Shown in pieces: positions 31,661 to 43,206 of a DNA stretch of 64,000 nt. Numbering within the stretch: position 1 is the first letter of the stretch; the number at the start of each line of letters is the position of its first letter. This stretch comes from Talinum fruticosum (Eukaryota; Streptophyta; Magnoliopsida; Caryophyllales; Talinaceae), in the NCBI GenBank assembly GCA_021018815.1, contig JAITYX010000034.1, forward strand, positions 930,001 to 994,000, given 5' to 3'. The notes under the pieces were generated by a model. It was not told where the DNA came from. It ran no database searches and saw nothing but the letters and a program-made list of their open reading frames with translations. Position numbers and translations under genes: made by a program.

Positions 31661-32349
31661 TATTCTTTGAATGTTTCAAAGAGGCTAAAATCACCCTAGA
31701 GCGGGGAGGAGTGTTAATGGTAATGATTTTTCTTAATTTTTCTAGGGATAGATTAGGACAATAGAAATATCCTTGGTCCAAAACTAAGACAAAACGAAAA
31801 CATAAATAAACGAGAGATAAAATACGTAAATTTGTTGACGATCTTGGCTCAGTCTAAATTTTGAGTTGATAACCGCTTAAGAGTGATTCCCTTAAGAATA
31901 AAAGCTACTTCTTTTACTCCACCGAGTATACGCGATAAGACCTCTTCACTTAGTCCTTTTGCAACCACACAAGTACATTAACACTCTTGGAGGCTTTCCT
32001 CATATCTCATTAGATGTGGTCTCTATCACCAGCAAATTCAATCAACTTAGTTGCTAGAAACATAATAAGAATGTTTGGAAGTTAAAGAAAGAGTACACAG
32101 TGATAATAATTCAGTAAATGCTAGTTGGTGGGGAGATAACTCTTGTCCATCTTCTTAGTCTTCTTTTAATTATTTTGGAGCAACAATAATATCTTTAGTG
32201 TAATAGACTAGCTATTGTAGATTCTTTCCATAAATTGTGTTGCTGGCCTTGAACATTTTCAGTGTCTTACATATAGCACTTTCGACAATATATTTTTATA
32301 ATACTCCTTCTAATTTTAGTGCTTTGAAGGTTTGCTCATGGAGAGGTTA
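31661..32349 (-). repeat. degenerate copia LTR pieces, minus orientation
   Basis: TGAATGTTTC...AAAATCACCCTAGAG at 31661 is like the complement of the ends of the LTRs at 9349 and 11888. A second LTR tip, TGAAGGTTTGCTCATGGAGAG, occurs at 32328 and abuts the plus-oriented LTR piece that follows. The middle is diverged. Confidence 0.45.
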
Positions 32350-32850
32350 CTCACTCAATCTTCTACTTATAACTCCAAGTCTGTAATTAATATTCTCTAA
32401 GTTGTAAAGTCTTTTAATCGTTACATACTTCTCTTACTTTTTGAGTAAGGTCCCTTGACTGAGTTATAAGGGTTAACTCTACTCATTTGTCCTTAATTGT
32501 AAAGGTTATCTCAGTCAGGAAGTACTAGATCAGATAAGGGAACTTCTAAATCTAGGAAAACATTGTAATGAATTGTTTAAAGGAGTAATTCTAGTAGAGT
32601 AAGTCCTTTGTATTTTGTTGATTCAAAATAGTGAATTTGACTTGGTGCTTGGATTAGCACTGACCGTGGCTTTCTGCCCCATGAGGATTTCCACGTATTT
32701 TTGAGTACTTGCATTTATGAGTCCAATCTAAACTCAGACTCAGCTATTGATCACTTTTCAAGCAAAAAGTGTCTAAGTTCTTTTAAATTTCCTCATCACC
32801 CTATTCATCCCCCTTTAGGGTGACTTAGTCTCTCCACAAGCAAACCTCCA
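32350..32850 (+). repeat. truncated 5' LTR of SIRE-like copia B
   Basis: Last third of the LTR, from ACTCACTCAATCTTCTAC to CAAACCTCCA, parallel to 45845-46345 and 52267-52779. The first two thirds are missing. Confidence 0.78.
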
Positions 32851-32852
32851 AT

Positions 32853-32865
32853 TGGTATTAGAGCC
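32853..32865 (+). promoter_or_regulatory. primer binding site of copia B
   Basis: TGGTATTAGAGCC, two bases after the LTR end; methionine-tRNA type. Confidence 0.8.
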
Positions 32866-32910
32866 TAGCCTTTCAAGAAGGATCTAACAATCCAAAGGTC
32901 TAAAGATCAG

Positions 32911-34360
32911 ATGGCTCATAACATTGGAGAGTTCGATGAAGGAAGGTCATCCACCAGACCACCAAAGTTCAAGGGGTCAAACTTTGTGCATTGGAAGAAA
33001 CTGATGGAGTGCTTTCTGCTGGACAACGATGAAGATGTCTGGAACATCATCCAAGAAGGCAACTACATCCCAATGAAGATGGAAGGAACAAGATCTGTGC
33101 CTGAAGAAAAATTCGAGTACACCAATGAAGAAGCATAGAAGTTCAGAAAGAACTTCAAAGCAATGAACATACTGATGTGTGCTATCAGTTCAAAAGAGTA
33201 CAATAGAGTGTCAGCCACTGACACAGCCAAAGATGTGTGGGACACTCTTGTCAACACATACGAAGGAAAAAGCTAAGTAAAACAAGCGAAGTTAAGCCAA
33301 TATCATAACAAATATGAGTTGTTCAAGATGAAGTTAGAAGAAAACATCACTCAGATGTTTATTCGTTTCAATGAGATTACAAACAATCTCAAATCTTTAG
33401 GTAGAAAAATCTCTCACAAAGAGATGTGCAAAAAAATTATGAGAAGTCTACCAAAGAAGAGATGGGGTCCCAAGGTGACAGCTATCGGGAAGCTCAGAAC
33501 CTCTCACAACTCAAGCCAGACAAATTGATTAGGAAGCTACTTACTCATAAAATTCATCTGGAAGAAGAGGATGTCGAGGTCAACATTAAAAAGTCATTGC
33601 ATTGAAGGCCTCGGAAAGTAGAGGAGGAAGTCTAAGTTCCTCAGATTCGAAGAGGACCCGATGGCATTCATTGCCTGAGGCTTCAAAAGAATGATGAAGT
33701 ATATGAGGTGGGAAAAGAGGCCAAAGGAAGAGTTCTACAAGAAAGATAAGAAGGACAGAAAAGGTAAATATTCTTCACCTTCAAAGTTATCTTTAACTAA
33801 GAACTCTAGCTGTTTTGAATGTGGCAGCAAAGATCACATTGTCAAAGACTGTCCAAAGAGAAAGAAGGACAGAGAGAAGAAGGCTATGATGGCTACATGG
33901 AGCAATGATGAATCATCCGAAGATGAAGATGATTCTGATGACTCAAAGTGTCTAATGGCACTAAGAGACTCGGAAGCTGAATCCGAGTCGAATGCTGACA
34001 ACTCGGACAACCGAGGAGACAAGTCCTCGGGAGGTAATTGAGTACTTTCTAAAGTTCTGCAAAGCTGATTTAGCCAGATATATTTACACATTAGAAGCAA
34101 AGTCCAAATCTGGTTCTTCTTAGTTCAAAGAACAACTTGAGTCTCTTATTTCTAAGAGCAACGGTCTAAAAATGAATCAGAAAAACTAAGACTAATTGTG
34201 AAAGAACTCAATATCAGTAGTCAAGCTAATGAGACAGAGTCCGAGTCACTCAAAAAAGAAAATGAGCATCTGAAAAGAAAGCTCAATGAGGCTCAAGAGC
34301 TTGTTTTGAAATTTACTCAAGGTTAGAAAAACCTTGACATGCTTTTAGGCTCTTTGTCTC
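32911..34360 (+). pseudogene. SIRE-like copia B: gag, with stops and frameshifts
   Basis: Starts MAHNIGEFDEGRSS at the first ATG, 45 bases after the primer binding site. Continues through HWKKLMECFLLDNDEDVWNI, WDTLVNTYEGK, FNEITNNLKSLGRK and a zinc knuckle CFECGSKDHIVKDC at 33811-33852, then an acidic Ser/Asp stretch. In-frame stops occur at 33136 and near 33274, with frame changes after. The + orientation ends abruptly near 34360, where minus-strand pol sequence begins, so no protease follows. Confidence 0.82.
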
Positions 34361-35890
34361 TTATCGAAACACACGGCAGAGAAAGAGAGAAAGAAGAAAG
34401 ACTTTTCGAAAATATTTCTGAAATTCTCCATTTATCTAGAGACAATTCCAGAAGTTTTATGTCCATTTTGCTCAAAAGCTGAGTCCGACTCGAGTACGGT
34501 TTCGAGTGACACAATCATGCATTAATCATGCCAAGCTCATTCCTAATAAAACAAAACTATTCCTCACTAGTGAAAATATCAGCTAACTGAAATTTTGTAG
34601 GAATGAATTCAAGTTCAATATCACCTTTCTCAAAATGGTCTCTTAGAAAATGATACCTAACCTCAATATGCTTCGTCTTTGAGTGTTGAACTTGATTCTT
34701 AGTGATGCTGATTGTACTCTGATTGTTACACTTGATTGGGATAGATTTGAATGAAAGTCAAGATCCTTCAAGTGCTGGTTGATCCACAGAATCTTAGCAC
34801 AACAAGCTCCACATGTAATGTACACAACTTCAGCAGTTGATAAAGCAACTGAGTTTTGCTTCTTTGAGTGCCAAGATGTGAGGGATTGACCCAGAAATTG
34901 TCATGCTCCTGATGTGCTCTTTCTATCAACTCTATAACTAGCATAGTCAACATCTGAGTATCCAGTGAGGGTCAGTTCTAAGTCTCATGAAAACTATAGA
35001 CCAAGATTCTAAGTCCCTACAAGATATCTGAAAATCCTCTTCACCGCAGTGAGATGTGATTCTTTTGGATTAGCTTGAAATCTTGCACGCAGACATATAC
35101 TAAACATAATGTCTGCCCTACTAGATATGAGATAGAGAAGAGATCCAATCATACCTCTATAGAGTTTCTAATCTACTGCTTTACCTTTTTTTGTCTCGAG
35201 TCCGGTTTCATACTGCTACTCATAGGCGTGGTTGCATGTTTCACATCTTGAAGCTGGTATTTTTTCAATAAGTCCTTGGTACACTTAGATTGATGGACAT
35301 AGATTCCATCTTTGTCTTTTCTGATTTGTAGACCAAGAAAGAAATTGAGTTCTCCCATCATGCTCATTTGGAACTCCTGTCTCATCAACTCAGAAAACTC
35401 TCAACATAGAGTTTCATTAGTAGCTCCAAAAATAATATCATCAACAATCACAAGTACATATGATTTACCTCCAAGACTTTTCATAGGGATTTCACCACAT
35501 AAATCCATATGAAGCAATTCAAGCACTTTGGATGTAAAGACATTTTTGAGAGGTTTGAAGGATGATCTTACTTGTTTCCCTTTTGTGCATGCTTCACAGA
35601 TTTTATCTTTCTTAAATACATAGTTAGGTAAACCCCTAACTAAACCATGAGATGCAAGGTTTTTGATAGTGTGCATAGTAACATGACCTAGTCTACGATG
35701 TCATGTTCAAGAATCATCATGCAACGATACTTACAAAGAGATCTAGCAAACTAGATGGGCAACAATTTTTTTCTTTCGATAATGAAAAGATTAAGCAAGA
35801 CAAATTCTGTTTTGGATCAGAAAGAGGAATGGTGTAGGTGTTACCTAACTTCTTACCTGAAGGAGACACACTAAAGCTCAAAGATGGACA
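34361..35890 (-). pseudogene. SIRE-like RNase H, RT and integrase piece, inverted relative to gag, with IN-RT deletion fusion
   Basis: Minus-strand reading from the right: pre-integrase (HTIKNLASHGLV ... CEACTKGKQ), first integrase Asp (LLHMDLCGEI), then GKSYVLVIVDD running straight into the RT segment DIIFGATNETLC. After one TGA follow FSELMRQEF and MMGELNFFLGLQIRKDKDG, IGSLLYLISSRADIMFS and RNase H HSKTKHIEVRYHFLRDH ... FQLADIFT. The rest of integrase and the RT fingers are deleted. The left 170 bases match the post-pol region at 42800-42910. Confidence 0.85.
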
Positions 35891-35919
35891 GTGTGTTTAG
35901 AGAGTTATTGCTCCCTAAT

Positions 35920-36060
35920 TCCTAACCTTCTAGTAGTTCTCCGAGGACATATGTTCACTACTAATTCATTGTTTACCAAGGTTAGGGGAACAAACTTGTT
36001 GATGTAAGTTATGGTTAAGTAAAGGGAATTGTTGTGTCGAACGCCTTCCTCTTAGAGATC
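35920..36060 (-). pseudogene. gypsy G1 protease, catalytic site lost
   Basis: Minus-strand reading HNNSLYLTITYINKFVPLTL then VNNELVVNICP, the plant gypsy retropepsin pattern HN.ALYLTV...LVDNGSALNVCP, with the DNGS replaced by NNEL. It lies downstream of the gag of the same element and next to the copia B piece. Confidence 0.65.
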
Positions 36061-37911
36061 TTTATGATAAAAGGAAATAGCCTCATCCCCACTTTAACCA
36101 ATCCTACCACTTCCTCCAGCGTAGTTAACAGAGAGTTCACGATCTTACTGAGTGCATCAATCAAGGCTTGTCTATGTTTCTAGGAAGCAGATATTAATTG
36201 TCAAATTTAAATATCGGCTTTTAATTTCTGGAGTAGCTTAAGGATTGGATCTTCCACTTTTGTAGCTTTAGGCTCTTTCCGGGCTTTCGAGTCTGTTGTG
36301 GACCCGGGGTGCATTGTGCCATCCAAATCTAGTAAGGAATAGGATTCCGGGACTTTTAGTATCTCCCCAAAAGTCTTCTTCTTCTATTGGTGGTGTGCCT
36401 AATAAGTCGTCACTATTGTTATTACTATTGCTTCTTGCTTCGTATACATCTTCTTCATCATTTACCCATAGCCCTCGACTTCGGATCTAATGAAGAAGTG
36501 TTTTAGACTTCTTAAGATCTCGAGATAAGAATAGACGAGATCCCACTCGACCTAGAATGGGTTTAGTGAAAATGGCTAAGGTGTCACTAAAAAGAGTCTT
36601 ATTGTTGCTTGGTTTCTGGCAACTTTAGGCAAGAGGAGTTGGCCATTTCGAAACATGCTTTCTAGTTTGTTCTTGAATGTCCAACACTATTCGAGTATCA
36701 TGTCCTCGAGTACGATGGTATTTGAAAAAAATTTTTGCGTCCCAACTTTTGGATTGTTTCGTAGTTTCGATTCTGCTCTAATGGGTGGCAATTCTATCTT
36801 TCCCTTTTTAAGATACGAGTCAAGGTATTTGGTTAGGTAACATCAATAAGAGTGTAGTTAATATACCCGTTGAGGGCATTGACTTCTGCATCCCTGCTAA
36901 CATTATCCGTATTGCAGGTTTTCTTATCTTTAGAATGATAATTACCTCTATACCCCATGGCGACTTTTGTCGTCACGGTAGACAGACTCTCTTTCTATCA
37001 GCAAACTAGCATCTCTAAAGGTTGAAAAGTTTATCATGGGTAGGAATTGGAGGTGTTGATGATAATTGGGCTGAAGGTTTTTCACAATGATCCGGACTTG
37101 ATCTTTCTTAGAGGGTCGATAAACCATATAGGCTGCCTTTGCTCTCCATCCGGTAAGGAAATTTGTGAAGCTCTCTTTCTCGCCTTACTTAATTAGTTCC
37201 AAGTCTCCGAGGGTAACAGGCAGATCGGTGTTGTAGGAGTATTGATGGAGGAACTTCTTCCACAAATTAGTTTAATTGGCAACCTTATGTGGGTCAACCG
37301 CGTTATACCACTTCATTACATCGAGTGTCGAACGTCTAGGGGAAGATAATGTGGTAAGTGTCTTCCGAAATGTTCTTTAGAGTCATATCTCCTAATAAGT
37401 TGCATATATGATGGGGGATTCTCAAAACCTTTAAACTTAACATCAGGCATGGTAAACTTAGGAGGTAGTTTACCCTTAGGGGTTGACGTGAATCCCTTAT
37501 GATCAAAGTAGTGATTAATAAACATGGATGACTCCCTTAATATTCGTTCTATCTGATCTATACAAGGATCAGGTTGAGATTTGGATTCATGGTTAGGGGA
37601 TTTGTGTTTGGGTCTTCGTAGAGGAGACAAGATAGGTGTAGGTGGCAGAATTAAGGCTTCTTCTCTTCTCAAACATTCAACTTCCTCATCTCTCTTACTA
37701 TCCTCAATAACTCTTATTATAGTCTTAATATCCCTTGATATAGATGACATTTCTCCTCTTGATGATTCAATCTAGTTTCCACCCTGGCTATATTCTCATT
37801 AAGTACACTGAGATTAAGAGACTGCTTTGGGTTAAGATCCATTGGAAAAGAACTCTTTCTAGTTACTATCTTATGACAAGGAACAAACTGAGATGGTGTA
37901 GTGTGCAGCAA
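36061..37911 (-). pseudogene. gypsy G1 gag and gag-protease linker
   Basis: 37911-37717 and 37750-37316 give IDQIERILRESSMFINHYFD, KLPPKFTMPDVKFKGFENPP. Further left, with stops, come KWYNAVDPHKVAN, ESFTNFLTGWRAKAAYMVYRPSKKDQVRIIVKNLQP, typical plant gypsy gag. 36490-36290 is an acidic linker (NDEEDVYEARS, PPIEEEDFWGDT). Two other copies of this gag start are at 41640 and 51735. Tat/Ogre-type is my guess from the primer site. Confidence 0.78.
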
Positions 37912-39104
37912 AGCTTGTCACACCGATGTAGACCATAGAGTAGAAAGAACGAAGACGTGTCGGACTCCTTGGTGAGGTGTTCTAATCTTTTAGAGCTCGA
38001 AGGATGAGGTTTAGAACCATGTGAGAGAATATCAATTTTGGGAGGAAGGAATTTAAGCGTGAGATGCGAAGAAACTAAGGATGTTTTTGTTTCGATGCGC
38101 ATAAAGAATGTGATGATGATATGATGTATGACTTAGTTGATATGATAATTTGTCTAATGAATGATTGACCCTTAAAGAAAAGATGCTTTCTATTCTAGCT
38201 AAATGATAATGCATTTTCTTATTTGAGATGAATTTTTTTTTTTTTGGGCTAAATGCAAATGTAAAGAATGAATGCACATGGACTCACCTAATAGGTGATG
38301 AATTCTAAATGCAAATAAGATCCATCTAATATGAGATGATTTTATTTGGCTAATGCAAATCCAAAATGGGAATGTAAAAGAAAGAAAAACTAAACGACTA
38401 AAAGAGAAGGGGTCTTTTAGTAAGACTCTTTCACAGGCGACAACTACTTAAATGGTTGAAAAGGAGATTTTAGCATGACACGAAAGTGTAAGTATGGACT
38501 CATCCTAATAAAAAAGGAATTTTGACTTTTGGCTAATTGCACATAATGGACCGACTTTAGGAAACTTTTTAAAGTGTTTTATTTTCACCCATGCAAGGGG
38601 CTTAACAAGCACTCCTCACCTATCCCTAAAGGCTTACAAGCGGAAGACTAAATGTAAAACACACACCCTCGTTCAAGCATGCAAATGAAGTCAAAGGGAC
38701 CACCTAAAAGTCAAAAAGTTATAATGTTAAAGAGTTCAAAAGGTTGGATACATTATGACACGTAGTCTGAGAATTTGGTCCTCCATGTGGGGCACGGTAG
38801 GAAATCGAGACGGAATTCTCGGTGCCTCTCGGTGAACCAAAAGGTTTGACCCACGTGTGCGTGCCATGAGGGAGGAGGTAATGTTTCCTCAGGTAATCAA
38901 GTCTAGTTGGGCCCCGTCTAAAGGAACTAGTGGGAGCCTCTCTCCAGAAAAGGTAAGCGGGGCGAGTACAAACTTTTCCTATGTGTCTAAAATAATATTT
39001 AAACTACTTCAAAGGTTGCTAAATGCAGGATGCCTAATGCAAGGACATTGTTAAAACACACTACTCAAATTTTCAAGATTCACCCTCTTAATAAATTATT
39101 TATT
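37912..39104 (-). other. 5' untranslated region of gypsy G1
   Basis: Non-coding, shared with 47650-47990 plus 49230-49767 and 51250-51734 (G2) and with 41100-41635 (G3). Recurrent phrase: AAATTCATCTCAAATTAGGTGA-like, repeated several times. Confidence 0.6.
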
Positions 39105-39120
39105 GCCAATGGAGTCACCA
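39105..39120 (-). promoter_or_regulatory. primer binding site of gypsy G1
   Basis: The complement reads TGGTGACTCCATTGGC, two bases inside the LTR end (TGTAGGAACC at 39123). Same type as 47637. Confidence 0.7.
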
Positions 39121-39122
39121 CT

Positions 39123-41095
39123 TGTAGGAACCACGGCCTCGGCCCCACACCGGCACCAGGCTGAGCTTCCCCACGTTACTTTAGCGTAAGGGTTTTTAAA
39201 CTTTGGGAAAATGATTTTAGGGTTTTGAAGATGCTTTTTAAAAAGTGGGCGGTTTATTAAGATTTTCGAGTTTTATTAAGTTTAATTTAAGCAAAGTTTG
39301 AATGACTGTTTTATTAATAATTTTATTTTATAAATTATTTTCAAAATTCCGGGGATGTTATTTATTAATTAAAGGATAAACAAAATTAGGGTTTTAGTTT
39401 TGCCGTGAGGCTTTAGGGCCAGATTGGTATGAAAACACACCTGCCGACAAGTCGGTGCAGGCAGCAGCCTACACCCAGGCTGTGGCGAGCACCTGCCAGA
39501 GGCCGCGGCTGAAGAAATAAGCCTCAACCTCTACACTTGGTGGGAAGATCCAAAACTTGTCTTTTTCACCTAGCAATCGAGAAAATAATAGAGTTGCGGA
39601 TTCAATAAGAATAAAGCATAAAAAGGGAGTTGTTAGTCAATTTTTAGGATGAAAATTAACAAAAACAAAACATGCTCTTCTAATCTTAGTATGGGAAAAC
39701 TAAGACCAAAAGAGGCTTAAATTGACTCCATCGGTCTTTGAACCGAGAATCGGATTCGAGGGCGAGGATACGAAACAGAGGGAAAACCCTATCATTCCGC
39801 CCACCCGAAGATGGCCACTACTAGTTTGAGTATTATATTAAAATAACGTGCTACACACAAACATACGACATGCTAAAACGATAAATAAAAAAAACCAAAC
39901 AGAAACAAAGGAAAAACAATAAAGAAAGCGATAAAGAAAGCAAAAAAAAAAAAAAAAAAAAGGAAAGCAAAAAACTAGAAGATTATATTGGGCGGGGAGG
40001 AATGAAAAGAACGATTACATCTCTTTGATCCACAATACGGAAAGTAATAACTAAAGCATAAAAATAATAAACTGTTTGAAGGCTGCATGATTACCCTCGA
40101 GGTTGTACCACCTTGCTAATCTGGATTTCACCGATCAATCTCTTGTTGCGACGACGTCAAATTAAAGAAAAAGGGCTTGTTTTTGTGAACATTTGTAGGT
40201 AATAGTAAAGATCGAGTTGAATAAGTGCCCAAAGATCAGAATAACCGAATATTCTTTATCTATTTGCACATATTCAATGGCGATAAGTAGAGAAAAGATG
40301 AATGAGTGATAGTAATTTCAGCACGATAACGTTTAGGTATGAGTGCACTTGGTTAGATTTACGTAGCATTACGCATGAGAGAAAGCCGTATGGAAATGAG
40401 AGCCAAGGGTTTCTATTTATCGGAGAGGACCTAGGTCACAAATGACCTAGGGTTTGCCCTCGGTCAGCCATCCAAATAGCCAGATTCTACACAAGATTGA
40501 ACCGGATAAAGAAGATAGAATCGAGATAGAATCTGGTTGGTGGTCGCCGGCCACCCGGGCACTCCAAGGGTTTCATTCCCTAATGTGTGTCCGAGGGATT
40601 CTCCAAGAAAAATGTAGTGTTTCACTTAATACTTCGGGGTTGCGGGCGTCGGCCATGATGTCATTTTAAGGGGGAAAAGCTCCTAGTCTCGTGTGGACTG
40701 TGTTGTGGAGCTTAAATGCAGCACTTTCATGGTTGTGATCATGAAATGCAATGTTTAATGTCGTCTTCAGGTTTTCAACTCCTTGTCTGATTGGAAAAAA
40801 GTAAAATGTGGTATTCTAAACTTGTAATTTCCCAGTACACAACACTCGGACTCTGTTTTCTCTGAAGGTTTGGCTCGATTCTTGGATCGTCCGAAAGAAA
40901 GGGAGATTTGTGAAGCTGACCCAAGGCAAAAGGCAATTTATTTAGTTTTGGGGGTTCTTTGTTGTTTATCGGCTTATGTCGCACCAGTCGGTCACGAGTC
41001 GGAGATCCGAATCCTCAAACATGACTCGAGATTTCATCATTGGGCCCACAGAATAAAATATGGAAGTAAAGAGATAAGAGACGAAAATATTTAGA
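39123..41095 (-). repeat. LTR of gypsy G1 (right limit approximate)
   Basis: Begins TGTAGGAACCACGGCC next to the primer site. Shares blocks with 46560-47631 in reverse orientation, such as GACTCCATCGGTCTT.GAACCGAGAATCG (39723) and CTTAGTATGGGAAAACTAAG. Contains a GC-rich stretch at 39430-39520 and an A tract at 39942-39961. The far end was not located; sequence after 40440 may be flanking. Confidence 0.6.
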
Positions 41096-42309
41096 AGTCT
41101 ACGAGTTGCATTTTAGCCAAAGTTTAAACTCATCTCAATTAAGATGTGTCCATTTGTTCCATTTACCAATTCTTTTAAGTTCATTTCATCTTAGGCAAGT
41201 TCATTCTGATTTTTGCATTTAGCGAAACTAAATTCATCTCAACATAAGTGACTCTATTTGCATCATTTTAGTTCATTTTGGTGAATCCACATTCTTTATG
41301 TGCATTCAAGTAAAAGCGCATATTCTTCATCTTCTTTCTAGGCATAGTCTCTTCTCAGGTCTAGCGCTTGAGTCCCTTCTCCTTAATAGCTTGTTTCCAC
41401 AAGCATGGTCCTAAGCATTTATCCTTCTAGGCTTCAGAATAGGGAAGCCAACTTTAACTAGGTTTTGTCAAAATCCGGGATTGAAAAGGTTGGAATGGTT
41501 GAGTAGAGAGTCCGATAACATCGTCGTGTTCAACACCACCTCGATCAACTCCGATGCGACAAATGTCGGTGCACTTAACACTTATTCAATTAATTTTTCA
41601 TCGCCGGACAGTGCCTAAAAAACAATTACCCTCCAATGGATAAAGAACTGCAACCATCTTCCATTGTGACCTTGATAAATGATTCTTTAGCTAAAATGAA
41701 AGGTAAGATTGAGATTCAAGATAAGAAAATAGAATCTTTGTCCAAAACCCTTGCTCTTATCCTTAAGGCTTTATAGAAAAATGAGGAAAACAAAGAGGGA
41801 GAGGAAGAACAATGACTTAGACCACCTCCTAATGGTTAAACACCACCTAATGGCCAAGCTGTTCCAAAAACTAACCTTAAACCTCGATCGAATCAACGTA
41901 TTCATCAGATAGAGAGAATGCGAAGGGAGTCGTCCATGTTCAAAAGCCACTACTATGACCTTCGGAGATTCACTTCAATACCTAGAGGAAAAGCTGTCTC
42001 CTACGTTCACCATGTAAGAAAAAAATTTCATTATTATGAGAATCTCACCATCATGTTCGAAATTTTATGGGAGCAATGACTCTAAAGAATGTACCTGAAG
42101 ACACATACCATGTCATTTTCCATTCAACAAGGTTCTCATGAAATGGTACAACACAGTTGACCCATGCAAGGTCCCTAATTAGATGGATCTTTTAAGGAGT
42201 TCCTGCATCAACACTCCTATAACACTTATATACCCATTACTCTTCGTGACTTGGAGCTTAACAAATAAGAAGAAAAAAGTAGTTTCACCGAATTTGTTAG
42301 AATAAAAGT
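41096..42309 (+). pseudogene. gypsy G3: 5' UTR and gag start, truncated
   Basis: 5' UTR text as in G2, then a gag start near 41638 (MDKELQPSSIVTLINDS, IQDKKIESLSKTLALILKAL), a stop, QIERMRRESSMFKSHYYD and further diverged gag to FTEFVR, where an LTR piece begins. Same gag family as G1 and G2. It lies head-to-head with G1. Confidence 0.7.
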
Positions 42310-42553
42310 GTAAGAGAAATTATTTAAGCATGCGATAGTTCTGAATGATCTCTGAGTAAATTAGAAACACCGAGTGAAGAAGATATGTAATAAGGCACTT
42401 TCGAGTCGGTCCGAATAGAATGGAAACTTAGATAAGAGTTTTTATAGTGCTCGAGAATAACTTGAAATCAAAACTTAAGAGAGACGAGGATTTATACGTC
42501 GGTCTTCATGTAATACTCAAAATGACTTAGAGTTAAAAAATGAGTCTTCACAT
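42310..42553 (-). repeat. SIRE-like LTR fragment (5' tip)
   Basis: Parallels 51014-51244 of the solo LTR and ends at the LTR tip (AATGAGTCTTCA). The remainder of this LTR is missing; on the left it joins gypsy gag. Confidence 0.72.
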
Positions 42554-42640
42554 TCCTACGAAATTTTAGTTAGCTGATATTTTTACTAAGCCACTTAGTG
42601 AGGATTAGTTTTGTTTTATTAGGACTCGAGTTTGGCAGGA
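42554..42640 (+). pseudogene. SIRE-like copia D: end of RNase H
   Basis: Reads IPTKF-like start, then QLADIFTKPLSED and ends in a stop, the usual C-terminus of copia RNase H (ADIFTKPL). Everything upstream is missing. Confidence 0.7.
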
Positions 42641-43206
42641 TTAGTGCATGATTATGTGATTTATTATATGAATTATCTTTGTATAATAATGAGTTATGTG
42701 TTTATAATAACAAATGGATCAATTTACATAATGAGATTGAGTTGTGAGTTATTAGCTTTCTCAATATTCTTAATCACTCGAAACATTATTGAGTTAGGCT
42801 CGAGTATATGAGAAAAATGAACATTAAACTTTTGAAATCATCTCTAGATAAATGGAGAATTTCAGAAATCTTTTCTAAAACTCTTTCATCTCTCTCTCTC
42901 TACCACGCATTTCAATCGAGAAAACTAGCCATTGGAAGAAAGCTACTAGAATACTAGCTGTTGGAGTGTAAAACGTGACACTTGTCCGAGAGTACTTGTT
43001 TGGTACTCGAGTCGGAATGAAGGTTGAAGGTCATTTCTTTTCGCTATAAATAGCACCACTTTACCTTCTTTTTTAACTTTTCTCACTGCTTACTTGCTTT
43101 GTACTCTCAGCATCTCTGCCCACTCATCTTCTCTCTCTTAATTTGAAGCTTTCTCTACTCTCTCTCTCTCTCTTTTCTTATTCTCTCTCGTTTCTCGTCA
43201 TTCACC

